Shown piece by piece: positions 6,543 through 14,992 of a DNA stretch of 64,000 nt. The position numbers and the translations under genes are program-made. How positions within the stretch are numbered: the stretch's first letter is position 1; each line of letters opens with the position of its first letter. Under the pieces are notes generated by a model. It was not told where the DNA came from, ran no database searches, and saw only the letters and a program-made list of their open reading frames with translations. Origin of the DNA: Paenibacillus chitinolyticus NBRC 15660 (lineage in GTDB: Bacteria; Bacillota; Bacilli; Paenibacillales; NBRC-103111); NCBI RefSeq assembly GCF_000739915.1, contig NZ_BBJT01000006.1:62001-126000 (forward strand), in the 5' to 3' direction.

Positions 6543-9500
6543 TTAAACATGAAGTACACCTGCCGAGGGAGAAATCCCTGTCACCGCATCTCTTACATGC
6601 TCGTGACAAGTAAAAAGCAGAACCTGCCGCTTTCCGCCGAGCTGCCCGATAATCCGCAGAGCCCCTTCCATCCGCTCTTTATCGAAATTGACGAAGATAT
6701 CGTCAAAAACGAGCGGCAGGGAAGCTCCGCCGGTAAATTCTTCAACGAGCGCGAATCTCATCGACAAGTAAAGCTGCTCCGCGGTTCCGCGGCTCAATCT
6801 CGATGAATCCACCTGCCGTCCGTCCGACCGGACGGCATAGAGCCGCTGCTGCCCAAACGGTGCGACCACCTGCGTAAACCTGCCGCCCGTCATGGCGGCA
6901 AAGCAGGCCGAAGCCCGGCGGAGCACGCCCGGCTGGCGTTCGCGTTCACAGCGCTCGCGCGTCCGCTTCACGAGCAGGGCGGCCATCGCGAGCACCGCGT
7001 ATTTGCCGCCGAGATCGCGCACCTCGGCGAGCTGCTCCTCGGTGCGCTGGAGCAGCTCGCCCCGCTCGCTCCCGCCTTCGAGCTTCTCCAGCTCGCCGGC
7101 CAGACGGCCGCGCCTGTCGCGCAAGCGGTTCGCCTCGGCTTCCAGGCCGCTCAGGCTCCCCGCAAGCTCCTCCTCGCGCGAAGCGAGGCTCCCCTCGTCG
7201 GCGCCGGACAGCGCCTCGTCGAGCCGCTCCCGCCGCGCGACGCCGGCATGCGCATTCAGCGCGCCGGAGAGAAGCCGCGCTTCGGCCGCGAGCTGGGCCA
7301 GGCGCTCCTGGAGAGCCGCCTGGCGGAGAAGCTCCTCTTCGCCGGCCGCCTGCGCCTCGCTCAGAAGCGCTTGCAGGCGCTCTGCCGCGTGCCGAGCCTT
7401 CTGCGCGGCTGCCGCCTCCCGGCGCCGGGCCTCCCCGGCTTCGGCGGCCAGCCGCTCGCGCCTTGCGAGCAGTCCTTGCTGCTCCGCAAGACGCTCGGCG
7501 CAGCGTCGGAGCCCCAGCAACGGGTCCGCCGCTTCGGCTTCGCCCAGCAGCCGGACCGTCCGCGCTTCGAACGCGGCGGAAGTGGCCTGCAGGGCGGCCA
7601 GCTTGGACTCGCAGCCGGCAAGGCGCTGCAGCAGATCATGCCCGCGGGCGATCAGCTGCAGCGATTCCAGCGCGGCTTCGGGAGACAAGTGCGGCCTCAG
7701 CTTGCGTTCGCAGAGCCAGCCGCTCCAGCGCTCCTGACCGGACGCGGCGCGTTCTTCCAGCGAACGCAACCGGGAGGAAACCGCCGCCTGCTGCTTCTCC
7801 AGCGACTGGATGCTCTGCTTCAGTTCTTCAAGCTTGGCCCGTCGGCGCTCCATTTCGGAGCGGTGCTGCGCCCACAAGTCGGTGCCGGTCAGCCAGCTTT
7901 CCAGCTCGCGGTCCAGCCAGCTCAGCGTCTCCGGCCAAGGCGGCAGAGGCATGCGTCGGGGAGCGGAAGCTTCATCGAAAAAGCCGTTGGCACCGGCCGT
8001 GCGGGCGGCGGCCGCTTCACGGCTTCCCTCTCCGCGGCTGCTCAGCAGAAGCGCCAGATTCTGCTGAAGCCGCTGCCGGAGGGCCGCCTTGTCCGCTTCC
8101 AGCCGGACATCCTCGCCGTCTGTGCGGTCCGCTTCGCCCGGTTGTGCGGGAGCGGACAACCAATCGCCGGAGGAGGCTATTCTTCCCCGGCGGGCACGTC
8201 CTCTCCCCTCCGTCCGGACTTCCGGCAGCAGGGTGCTCGGGCTGCGGCTGTTTCCACGGGCTCTATCTGGGGAACCGAACATTAGCCAGGCCGTACCGGC
8301 CGCCAGCACAACGAATACGACCGCAGCCGCAGGCCCCTGACCGCTTAAGAGCAGCGCCGCCGGCAGAAGAACCGCGATCGCTCCCGCGGCGTAAGCGGTC
8401 TTTTTCCTGGTACGGTCGGAGTCGCTTCGCCTCCTGTCCGACCAGGCTTCGAATTCCTCCTGCCTGCGGCGTTCTTCCTCCCGGATCCGGTCTCTCTGTT
8501 CTTCCTCGCTCTTCAGCAGTCTCCACTGCGCGTAATCGGAAGATAGCCGGCGAAGCAGACCCGATTCGGCGGCTGTCCGCGCTCCCGGCGCATCTTCCCG
8601 GAGCCCCGACAGCGTCAGCCATTCGCTCCATTCGAGCTGGCGTTCGGCGAGCTCGCTTTGCTGCTCCTCCAGACGGCCAAACACCCGGCTCAGCTCGCTG
8701 TCGAGCAGCGCCCTCTCCCCGTCCCATTTCGCGAAGGAATCCCTGGCTTCCCGGATCTGCTCTTTCATGCCGACCGAAACGGGGAATTCGGCCAGATCCT
8801 CCCGCGACCACTGTTCGTCGAGCTGCCGCAGCAAAGCCGCAAGCGCTTCGTTCAGCTGAGCTTTCTCCGTCTCCGAGGAAGCCGCCGCAAGCTGCCCGCT
8901 GCGGTATGTCCCCGCTTCCTCTTCAAGGGCGGCGAGTTCGGCCGCGTCTTCGAGCAGTTCTTCGCGGACGGGCAGGGCTTCGACCGCCCGCAGAAGCGCG
9001 GCGCTCTCTTCCTCGTATTGACGCCGCTCATTCTCGAATTCGTCCCGTTCCTGACGGATGGCTTCGTAACGTGCGGCGGCATGCAGCGGAAACCCGGGAA
9101 TTTCCCGGATATCCGCCATTTCCGCCTGAACCCGCCGCAGTTTCAGCCACGGCTCGAAGGCCTTCCCACAGCGCCGGGTCCATTCCAGCTCGGCGGCCGT
9201 CTCCGCCCGGGCGGCATCCAGCCCGTTCAGCCGGTCTCCGAGCCGCTTCCACTCCGCCGTCGCTTCTTCGTACCGGCTGATCTCGTCGGCGGAACGGTTT
9301 CGGCTGGAACGGAGTTCTTCGTACGCCCGGATGCTGCGGTTCAGCTCCTGGGTCCGTCCCCTTGGCCGGAACAAAACATCCGCCCTTGCGGCAAGCTTGC
9401 GCTCGGCTTCCACTACGGCGCTTCCGCTCACGCCGAAGCCCGCTCCGTAGAGGTAGCCGCCGATGTCGTCCCCCTGCAGGGTCCGCAGCTCTTGAAGCTC

Positions 9501-9914
9501 GCCCAGCCCGAAGGCGAACAAGCTCCGGAAAAGCTCCGCGGACAGTCCTCCGAGCAGGTGACGGAGCAGTTCTTCGCCGCCTTCAGCGCCTCCTTCGAGC
9601 GTTACTTTGACGGAACCGGCTGCGGGCGGACGTCCGGGGCCGCCGTGATCCGCGTAGCGTTCGATCAGGACAGTCCTGCCCTGCTTGTCCTCCAGCAGCA
9701 GCGCGCCGCCGTGCGATCCCCCGCCGTCGGGCTCATACCTGTCGGCGGCCTGCGCCCGCGTCGGAAACCCGAACAGGACGGCGCGGATAAAACCGAGCAG
9801 GGTGCTTTTGCCCGCCTCATTGGGGCCGTACAGCACGGTAACGGGCGATTCGAACCGGTAAGTCCGGTTCTGCAGGGAACCGAACCCGCGGACTCTTATT
9901 TCGCGGATGATCAT
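6543..9914 (-). CDS. yhaN: YhaN-like SMC/Rad50-type ATPase
   Basis: This 1123-residue AAA ATPase is related to SbcC/Rad50. The N-terminal Walker A is YGPNEAGKST (29-38). Long charged coiled coils occupy about 170-1000. The C-terminus carries the ABC signature SRGTAEQLYLSMRF and Walker B LPLVFDDIFVNFD. Two hydrophobic helices in the middle (about 508-552, AGAIAVLLPAALLL and AAVVFVVLAAGTAWLMF) are shared with Bacillus YhaN and suggest membrane attachment of the coiled coil. It overlaps yhaO by 4 bases (ATGA), so the two are translationally coupled. A role in DNA end processing or repair is inferred from the family. The coding strand is very GC-rich at 7.0-7.8 kb, which produces long antisense reading frames. 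Confidence 0.88.
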   Translation of the reverse strand: MIIREIRVRGFGSLQNRTYRFESPVTVLYGPNEAGKSTLLGFIRAVLFGFPTRAQAADRYEPDGGGSHGGALLLEDKQGRTVLIERYADHGGPGRPPAAGSVKVTLEGGAEGGEELLRHLLGGLSAELFRSLFAFGLGELQELRTLQGDDIGGYLYGAGFGVSGSAVVEAERKLAARADVLFRPRGRTQELNRSIRAYEELRSSRNRSADEISRYEEATAEWKRLGDRLNGLDAARAETAAELEWTRRCGKAFEPWLKLRRVQAEMADIREIPGFPLHAAARYEAIRQERDEFENERRQYEEESAALLRAVEALPVREELLEDAAELAALEEEAGTYRSGQLAAASSETEKAQLNEALAALLRQLDEQWSREDLAEFPVSVGMKEQIREARDSFAKWDGERALLDSELSRVFGRLEEQQSELAERQLEWSEWLTLSGLREDAPGARTAAESGLLRRLSSDYAQWRLLKSEEEQRDRIREEERRRQEEFEAWSDRRRSDSDRTRKKTAYAAGAIAVLLPAALLLSGQGPAAAVVFVVLAAGTAWLMFGSPDRARGNSRSPSTLLPEVRTEGRGRARRGRIASSGDWLSAPAQPGEADRTDGEDVRLEADKAALRQRLQQNLALLLSSRGEGSREAAAARTAGANGFFDEASAPRRMPLPPWPETLSWLDRELESWLTGTDLWAQHRSEMERRRAKLEELKQSIQSLEKQQAAVSSRLRSLEERAASGQERWSGWLCERKLRPHLSPEAALESLQLIARGHDLLQRLAGCESKLAALQATSAAFEARTVRLLGEAEAADPLLGLRRCAERLAEQQGLLARRERLAAEAGEARRREAAAAQKARHAAERLQALLSEAQAAGEEELLRQAALQERLAQLAAEARLLSGALNAHAGVARRERLDEALSGADEGSLASREEELAGSLSGLEAEANRLRDRRGRLAGELEKLEGGSERGELLQRTEEQLAEVRDLGGKYAVLAMAALLVKRTRERCERERQPGVLRRASACFAAMTGGRFTQVVAPFGQQRLYAVRSDGRQVDSSRLSRGTAEQLYLSMRFALVEEFTGGASLPLVFDDIFVNFDKERMEGALRIIGQLGGKRQVLLFTCHEHVRDAVTGISPSAGVLHV

Positions 9915-11359
9915 TTGGCCCGCCTCCCGTCCGGCATCAGCTGATCGACGGCGAGTTCACGCGCCGCCTCCAGCCAGTCCCCCGTGTCTTCGAGAAGCCC
10001 GTCCGCTCCTCCGAACAGCCTGGAAGCTCCGTTCTGGGCAAGGAGGGAACCGAGCGCTTCCTCGGCAAATTCCCGCAGCTTTCCTTCATCCGCAGACAGT
10101 TCTTCCGCCAATCGGAGGAGGTCGCCTATGAAGCTTTCCTCCCGAAGAAGCAGTTCAAAGTCGATATCCTGCCCGGTCCGTGCTTCGATGGATTCGATCC
10201 AGACGAACGGAACTTCCGCCGCCGCACTGCGGAAGACGCCGCCTGAGGGGGCCGTGGTGTAAGAGCCCCTTGTCCCCTCTTCCTTATTGTCGTCCGCCGG
10301 GTGCGGCGCTTCCGCATATTCGGCGCCTGCACCCGTACCGCCCTTGCCGTATCCTGCGGCCGAACGCCCCGCCAGAGCCAGAAGCTCGCTCTCGCGCAGC
10401 TCACGGAGCAGGTCGGAAAGGGTGCTTCCGGCCTGCAGCTTCAAATGAAGCGGTCCCCGGCCTTCCAGGAAGATCCGGGCGACGGTCGGTCTGCCCTCGG
10501 CTTTCTCCCTTAGCCGGGCCAGCAGATCCTGCAGGCTTTCCTGCAGTTCCTGTTCCGTGCCGATGCCCGCGATAGAAAGAGACTCCTGCTGCCAGCGCAC
10601 CCCGTCAAGAGCATGAAAATCCAGAGCGGGACTGCCGTTCTCATCCACCGCCACGATGTAGCACCCGCGCGGGCCGCACTCCCGTATGCTTCTGCCCTGT
10701 ATGTTGCCGGGATACACGACTGAGGGCTTTTCATCCATGACGATTTCTCTTGTATGTATGTGGCCCAGGGCCCAATAGTCGATTCCCCGCCCCACAAGAT
10801 CCGACTTGCTACAAGGGGCATAGTTGTCGTATCCCGGGTTTCCGTCGACATTTGTGTGAAGCAGAGCCACTTGAAAAACCGAAGCGTCCCCGCCCCGGAA
10901 ACGCAGGGCGAGGTTCTCCGTTACGGCGGCGGACGCGTACGAGATGCCGTGAACTTCGGCGATAAGCCCCCGGTCCTCCTTCACGATCCGAACCGTCTCG
11001 ACCTTGTCCGCCGGATACACATAGGCTCCCGCCGGCCATTCCAGATCCGCCCCCCGGCCGTCCAGCGGATCGTGATTGCCGTGGATAACCAGGGCGGGGA
11101 TTCCCGCCCGGTCCAGCTCGGCAAGGGCGCTGCGGAAGCGCAGCTGAGCCCGGAGAGAGCGGTCGCCGGCGTCGTAGATATCGCCGCTGAAAACAGCGAA
11201 ATCGACCTTCTCCCGGACCGCCAGCCGGACGAGCCGGCTTAACGCTCCGAAGGTCGATTCCCGGATCACATCCCGGATCCGCTCGGGAACCGAGTTCATC
11301 CCTTTGAACGGGCTGTCGAGGTGAAGGTCGGCGGCATGCAGAAATTTCAGCGCCTTCAT
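9911..11359 (-). CDS. yhaO: YhaO-like metallophosphoesterase (SbcD/Mre11 fold)
   Basis: This 482-residue protein has a calcineurin-type metallophosphoesterase domain (about 1-280). The metal ligands are visible as LHAADLHLDSPF (6-17), FSGDIYDAGD (about 58-67), VIHGNHD (about 97-103), and LLHTNV and LGHIHTRE further on. The C-terminal half (about 290-480) is a cap/dimerisation region with a Gly-rich insert (about 350-395). Mre11/SbcD relatives are Mn-dependent nucleases that pair with a Rad50-like ATPase, here the overlapping yhaN. ATG 11359 was chosen because AAAGGGG precedes it and the family motif starts at residue 6; the upstream frame is low-complexity Arg-rich noise. Confidence 0.9.
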   Translation of the reverse strand: MKALKFLHAADLHLDSPFKGMNSVPERIRDVIRESTFGALSRLVRLAVREKVDFAVFSGDIYDAGDRSLRAQLRFRSALAELDRAGIPALVIHGNHDPLDGRGADLEWPAGAYVYPADKVETVRIVKEDRGLIAEVHGISYASAAVTENLALRFRGGDASVFQVALLHTNVDGNPGYDNYAPCSKSDLVGRGIDYWALGHIHTREIVMDEKPSVVYPGNIQGRSIRECGPRGCYIVAVDENGSPALDFHALDGVRWQQESLSIAGIGTEQELQESLQDLLARLREKAEGRPTVARIFLEGRGPLHLKLQAGSTLSDLLRELRESELLALAGRSAAGYGKGGTGAGAEYAEAPHPADDNKEEGTRGSYTTAPSGGVFRSAAAEVPFVWIESIEARTGQDIDFELLLREESFIGDLLRLAEELSADEGKLREFAEEALGSLLAQNGASRLFGGADGLLEDTGDWLEAARELAVDQLMPDGRRAK

Positions 11360-11399
11360 CCACCCACCCCTTTCGTTTGGCCTAAAGCAATGAAACTTT

Positions 11400-12524
11400 T
11401 CATTTCCCGTACCTCTCGTACACGCCGCGCAGCTGCCGGATGACCCTGTTGAGCGAGTACGATTTCTTCGCCTTCTCCGAAGCCGCACGTGCAAGCTGAT
11501 ACCGGTAGGTCGGATCGACCACGACTTTCTCCAGCGCCTGACTGAGCGCCGGCGCATCACCCGACTCGACGAGCAGCCCGTTGCGTCCGTTCTCGATCTG
11601 CTCCGCAACCCCTCCGACATTCGTGCCTACTAGCGCCAAAAGGCAGAGAGCCGCCTCCGCAAATACGGAGCCGAACGCCTCGGCTTTCGAAGGAAGAACG
11701 AAAATGTCGAAGAAGGGCATAAACTCTTCCGGGTGCAGCATGTACCCGTAAAAAATAATCTCTTCATATAAGTTCATTTCCTTGGCCAATTCCTCGAGCT
11801 CTGTCCGGGAAGGGCCGTCGCCGATAATATGCAGGACGAAAGGATGCCCCCGTTCTTTGAGCATCGCGCAGGCCTGGAGCAGCGTTTCGAGCCCTTTCGC
11901 CGGAACCAAGCGGCACACCGTGATGAGCTGGGCCACTTCGTTCTCGTGGGAAATCGGCCGGAAGCGTTTCTCGTCGTAGCCGTTCGGGATTACCCCGATC
12001 CGGTCGGGATCCTGGATAAATTCACTTATATAACCTTTAAAAGAATTCGAAACCGTTAGAATCTGGTCCAGCCGCGCTTCCATTTCGCCGTAAATCGACG
12101 TCAGAAAAAGCTGCTCGGGACCGCCTCCCTCTATTTTTCCGTTCAGTAGAAGCTCTCCCTCGTAGCTGGAGTGAACCGTTACGATGACTGCCGTATCGGG
12201 GAATACTTCCTTGATAGCGAGCGCGGCAATCGGGTGATGAGCGTGAATCAGATCGTAGCTCTTGCGGATACGAAGCTTCGTCCACCACACGTAGTCTTTG
12301 TAGGTTTGGATATATTTGTCCACAATCGGATTTCCCGCATAACGGGTCCAATCGAACGTATTGAAGGTAACGGGCTCGGTTCCCTTGCCCCTGACCCTTC
12401 TGGGAAGGGAAAACAGTTCCATGTCCCAGCCTCTTTTATTAAACTTTTCGGTGATATACGGGACCATGGAAGAAACTCCGCCCGGCTGCTCCGGCGGGAA
12501 GAATAACGCTTGCAAAATGTTCAT
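11400..12524 (-). CDS. GT4-family glycosyltransferase
   Basis: This 374-residue GT-B retaining glycosyltransferase transfers a sugar from a nucleotide sugar. The N-terminal domain opens with ILQALFFPPEQPGGVSS (3-19), where the Gly-rich loop holds the acceptor. The C-terminal Glycos_transf_1 domain has VCRLVPAKGLETLL (about 194-207), IIGDGPSRTELEEL and the donor-binding E-x7-E motif EAFGSVFAE (about 281-289). The acceptor is unknown. It is soluble and would act at the inner membrane face. It reads toward yhaO with a 40-base gap, so it may be co-transcribed with yhaO-yhaN, although a functional link is not obvious. Confidence 0.88.
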   Translation of the reverse strand: MNILQALFFPPEQPGGVSSMVPYITEKFNKRGWDMELFSLPRRVRGKGTEPVTFNTFDWTRYAGNPIVDKYIQTYKDYVWWTKLRIRKSYDLIHAHHPIAALAIKEVFPDTAVIVTVHSSYEGELLLNGKIEGGGPEQLFLTSIYGEMEARLDQILTVSNSFKGYISEFIQDPDRIGVIPNGYDEKRFRPISHENEVAQLITVCRLVPAKGLETLLQACAMLKERGHPFVLHIIGDGPSRTELEELAKEMNLYEEIIFYGYMLHPEEFMPFFDIFVLPSKAEAFGSVFAEAALCLLALVGTNVGGVAEQIENGRNGLLVESGDAPALSQALEKVVVDPTYRYQLARAASEKAKKSYSLNRVIRQLRGVYERYGK

Positions 12525-12694
12525 CGGTGCACACTCCTGATCCTCCGTCCGCTTGCGCGGCGTAAATCCGGCTTACAGCATCATACGCTCAGCCTCTTCT
12601 TATTGTACCTTCTGCCCGGCTAATAGAAAAGAGAACACGCCCTGCCGGTCCGGTCGGCGTTTCAGTCTGCCCGTACTTTTCCGAAAAAAAGTTG

Positions 12695-12723
12695 TTCTTG
12701 TCCCCGTCCTATTTTGCTATAAT
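12695..12723 (+). promoter_or_regulatory. Extended -10 promoter of the diguanylate cyclase gene
   Basis: A perfect TATAAT (12718-12723) is preceded by TGC (extended -10). The -35 is weak (TTCTTG at 12695-12700, 17-base spacer). It lies about 70 bases upstream of the coding start. Confidence 0.55.
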
Positions 12724-12794
12724 GAAATCGCCTGAAAATGCGAACGTACATTTGAATCCGGCCCGCGCAAGAGGGAACGGACAACCTCGGAGGA

Positions 12795-13931
12795 ATGTTG
12801 AACTTGTGGAACGATCCGATTGAAACATGGGGTCCGGAGACGGCCAGCTCCATGATGCTAGTCATTCTTACCCTGATGATTTTCATCTCGGGAAGACTTT
12901 ACTACACACGCAGAAAAAAAGGCTATCTCTCGATGACCGTCTCGCTCATCCTCATGCTCGCGCATAACCTGCTCCGGCTTTACTGGCAGGCCTCGGGCCA
13001 ACTGCAAGGCATGTCGGGCTTCGCGGACGATCTGCTCCAGGTCGTCACCTTCGTCCTGATCAATCTGGGCGTTTATCAACTGTATAATCCGACGCGGCGG
13101 CGTCATTATTTATATTTTTACGGCTTGATCGCGGTCGCTCTGGGCATTTCCGCTTTTCATTTTTACCCGCCGTCCGGAGGAAGTCCCGAGCAGGCTGCGC
13201 TGCTGGCTGACTTGCCGCTGGAGCTGTACATATTCGTGCTGATCTTTTTGTGCGCTTACATCATTACGCCTCTGATCGGACAACAAGGAAAATTCCAGGC
13301 CATGATGACGTTGTATTTCGCCAGACAAACGGCACATATGGTCAATCTGTACCTGTTTCAAGGGGAGCAGAAATGGCTGATGCTGGCGGAATGGTTTATT
13401 CCGGTCATCTATGCGACGATTCTTTTCTTCCTGCTGTTCGATCGGGTTGTCGAGCTTATGCAGGCGATTTACCAGTCCTCGATCACCGACGGCCTGACCA
13501 AAGTGTATAACCGCAAATATTTCGATAAAAGAGTTTCGCAGTATATCCGGCTGAATTTGAACGTTTCGGTCCTGTTCAGCGATATAGACAATTTCAAAAA
13601 GCTCAACGATACCAAAGGCCACCACATGGGAGACGAGATGCTCAAGCAGGTGGCGAGCATCATGCGCCAGGAAGCGGACGAAAGCGGTATCGTGGGGCGT
13701 TACGGCGGCGAGGAGCTGGTCATTCTGCTGACCGATCCCGATGTCAAACCCGCCGAGCTTGCGGAAAGAATACGCAAGCGCATCGAAGAAGAAACCATCG
13801 TCACCGTCAGCATGGGTTTCAGCACCTACAAGAAAGGCCTCACGGGAGACAAGCTGATCAAACAGGCGGACGAAGCGATGTACAAGGCCAAAACAACCGG
13901 GAAGAACAAAGTCGTCAAATTCTCCGCCTGA
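12795..13931 (+). CDS. Membrane-bound diguanylate cyclase (GGDEF)
   Basis: The N-terminal half (about 1-225) carries about six membrane helices of unknown sensory type. A GGDEF domain (about 228-378) makes c-di-GMP from two GTP at the cytoplasmic face. The active-site loop is RYGGEELV, a functional GGEEL variant, and the metal Asp is in LFSDIDNFKKLND. The product-inhibition site RxxD, normally just before the loop, is replaced by DESG, so feedback inhibition is not expected. GGAGG (12789-12793) is only one base from ATG 12795. TTG 12798 or TTG 12804 fit the spacing better, so the start is uncertain by three codons. It diverges from the glycosyltransferase gene. Confidence 0.9.
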   Translation: MLNLWNDPIETWGPETASSMMLVILTLMIFISGRLYYTRRKKGYLSMTVSLILMLAHNLLRLYWQASGQLQGMSGFADDLLQVVTFVLINLGVYQLYNPTRRRHYLYFYGLIAVALGISAFHFYPPSGGSPEQAALLADLPLELYIFVLIFLCAYIITPLIGQQGKFQAMMTLYFARQTAHMVNLYLFQGEQKWLMLAEWFIPVIYATILFFLLFDRVVELMQAIYQSSITDGLTKVYNRKYFDKRVSQYIRLNLNVSVLFSDIDNFKKLNDTKGHHMGDEMLKQVASIMRQEADESGIVGRYGGEELVILLTDPDVKPAELAERIRKRIEEETIVTVSMGFSTYKKGLTGDKLIKQADEAMYKAKTTGKNKVVKFSA

Positions 13932-13982
13932 CTTATCGCCTGCCCGGTCTTTCGGCAGCAATGACTGCACAGCAGTGAATAC

Positions 13983-14016
13983 AAAAAAGGCGCGGCCTCT
14001 GGCGGGACCGCACCTT
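13983..14016. terminator. Bidirectional intrinsic terminator
   Basis: AAAAAAGGCGCGG and CCGCACCTTTT pair imperfectly around a GC-rich loop, with T runs on both strands. It lies between the convergent diguanylate cyclase and small Xre regulator genes. Confidence 0.7.
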
Positions 14017-14020
14017 TTCC

Positions 14021-14227
14021 TCACTGAATGTGGAACAACTCCTCGACCTGCTTTCCGAGAACGACGCTCAGACGCTTCGCGGCCCCGGGGCCGACCGACT
14101 TCATCGACCGCTCCAGCAAGCTGATGTATGCGTGGCTTAATCCCGTCTGTCTGGCGAGCTCCCGCTGGGTCAGTCCCAGCGTCATTCTTCTGCGGATAAA
14201 TTCTTCCGATTTGGCGATAATCCTCAT
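14021..14227 (-). CDS. Small Xre-family DNA-binding protein
   Basis: These 68 residues form a single Cro/CI helix-turn-helix domain. Helix 2-turn-helix 3 is RELARQTGLSHAYISLLERS (about 22-41), and there is a short C-terminal helix. There is no effector domain. The gene diverges from a tandem pair of larger Xre genes, and its upstream region shares the GTAAACATTA motif with them, which suggests a common operator. The ribosome binding site is poor (GGGGG 13 bases away). Close relatives act as dimeric repressors; the targets are unknown. Confidence 0.85.
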   Translation of the reverse strand: MRIIAKSEEFIRRRMTLGLTQRELARQTGLSHAYISLLERSMKSVGPGAAKRLSVVLGKQVEELFHIQ

Positions 14228-14275
14228 AAAAAATCATGGCCCCCATTTCCTAATTAATTCCATGGTAGCATTATA

Positions 14276-14313
14276 ATTTACTATTGTAAACATTAAAATT
14301 TACTATAGTTGAC
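14276..14313. promoter_or_regulatory. Direct repeats upstream of the small Xre gene
   Basis: AATTTACTATTGTAAAC (14276-14291) recurs as AATTTACTATAGTTGAC (about 14297-14313), 21 bases apart. The core GTAAACATTA (14286-14295) also occurs, inverted, just after the -10 boxes of both downstream Xre genes (14382-14391, 14963-14972). Confidence 0.5.
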
Positions 14314-14340
14314 GATAGCTTTTCTTTCTTTTACCCCCGA

Positions 14341-14369
14341 TTGAAAAACCACATTTTCCCTGCTATGAT
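14341..14369 (+). promoter_or_regulatory. Sigma-A promoter of Xre copy 1
   Basis: TTGAAA (14341-14346), a 17-base spacer and TATGAT (14364-14369). Confidence 0.8.
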
Positions 14370-14375
14370 AAGCAT

Positions 14376-14391
14376 GTTAACTAATGTTTAC
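14376..14391. promoter_or_regulatory. Candidate Xre operator, copy 1
   Basis: GTTAACTAATGTTTAC sits just after the -10 box, over the expected transcription start. It is conserved in copy 2 and partly, inverted, upstream of the small Xre gene. This position suits repression, probably autoregulation. Confidence 0.5.
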
Positions 14392-14411
14392 CAAGAAATG
14401 CGGGTGCTGCG

Positions 14412-14792
14412 ATGTATTTCTATGACAAGCTTAAAGATCTCCGCAAGCTGAAAGGCTATACGATCCGTGAACTGGCAGACCGTTCCGGCGTATCGGCCGC
14501 TTACATTTCCCAACTTGAGAACGGCAACCGCAATATCCCGTCTCCGGATGTGCTGATGAAGCTGTCCGAAGGATTGAATATTCCCTACGCCGAACTGATG
14601 AAAATCGCCGGATATCTAGACGAACCGGAAAGCGGCAGGGACAAGCCTAAGGCTCCGGTCAATCTGCGCCGGTTTCTTCATGACAATGATCTCATCTTCG
14701 ACGGTATGGAACTGACGGAGCAGGATAAAGAATGGGTCGAGCGCATGCTCAGCGCCCTCTTCTGGAAAGAACGGAACAGCCGCAACGGATAA
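14412..14792 (+). CDS. Xre-family regulator, copy 1 of tandem pair
   Basis: This 126-residue protein has an N-terminal Cro/CI helix-turn-helix (about 4-62; recognition region RELADRSGVSAAYISQLENG at 18-37). A C-terminal segment (about 82-120, NLRRFLHDNDLIFDGMELTE) resembles the oligomerisation tails of SinR/SlrR-like proteins in Paenibacilli. It is probably a DNA-binding repressor that controls its own promoter. The ATG lies about 37 bases after the predicted transcription start. A copy with almost the same sequence follows at 14993. Confidence 0.9.
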   Translation: MYFYDKLKDLRKLKGYTIRELADRSGVSAAYISQLENGNRNIPSPDVLMKLSEGLNIPYAELMKIAGYLDEPESGRDKPKAPVNLRRFLHDNDLIFDGMELTEQDKEWVERMLSALFWKERNSRNG

Positions 14793-14839
14793 GACCAGCC
14801 GGCTGCTCTCCTGCATTTCTTCCTTACATAAGCAAACGG

Positions 14840-14877
14840 AACAACCCGCGGGAGCTGGATCTTCCCTGCGGGTTGTT
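14840..14877 (+). terminator. Hairpin after Xre copy 1
   Basis: AACAACCCGC and GCGGGTTGTT pair around an 18-base loop. The T run is short, so termination may be partial. Confidence 0.6.
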
Positions 14878-14921
14878 ATTCGTGCATGTAATTTTTTTGG
14901 CCCCGCGTCCAAAGTTCCCCT

Positions 14922-14950
14922 TTGAAAAACCACATATTCCCTGCTATGAT
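14922..14950 (+). promoter_or_regulatory. Sigma-A promoter of Xre copy 2
   Basis: TTGAAA (14922-14927), a 17-base spacer and TATGAT (14945-14950), as in copy 1. The operator-like GTTAACTAATGTTTAC follows at 14957-14972. Confidence 0.8.
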
Positions 14951-14992
14951 AAACATGTTAACTAATGTTTACCAAGAAATGCGGTGGCTGCG

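Larger units (their letters stand above)
14341..14878 (+). repeat. Tandem duplication, copy 1 (promoter, operator, Xre gene, terminator)
   Basis: This unit of about 540 bases is repeated at 14921-15459 with few differences. Promoter, operator, coding region and terminator are all copied, and the two proteins differ at only a handful of residues (for example D/K before PESG, R/E after it). The near identity implies a recent event. Confidence 0.9.

Noticed and set aside
7463-9280. 605-residue open frame antisense to yhaN
   Set aside because: High GC in the coding strand suppresses stops in the opposite frame. The product is Arg/Pro/Ala-rich without domains, while the yhaN frame has clear ATPase motifs.
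11360-11620. N-terminal extension of yhaO
   Set aside because: Arg/Ser-rich, overlaps the glycosyltransferase gene, and lies upstream of a good ribosome site at the family start.
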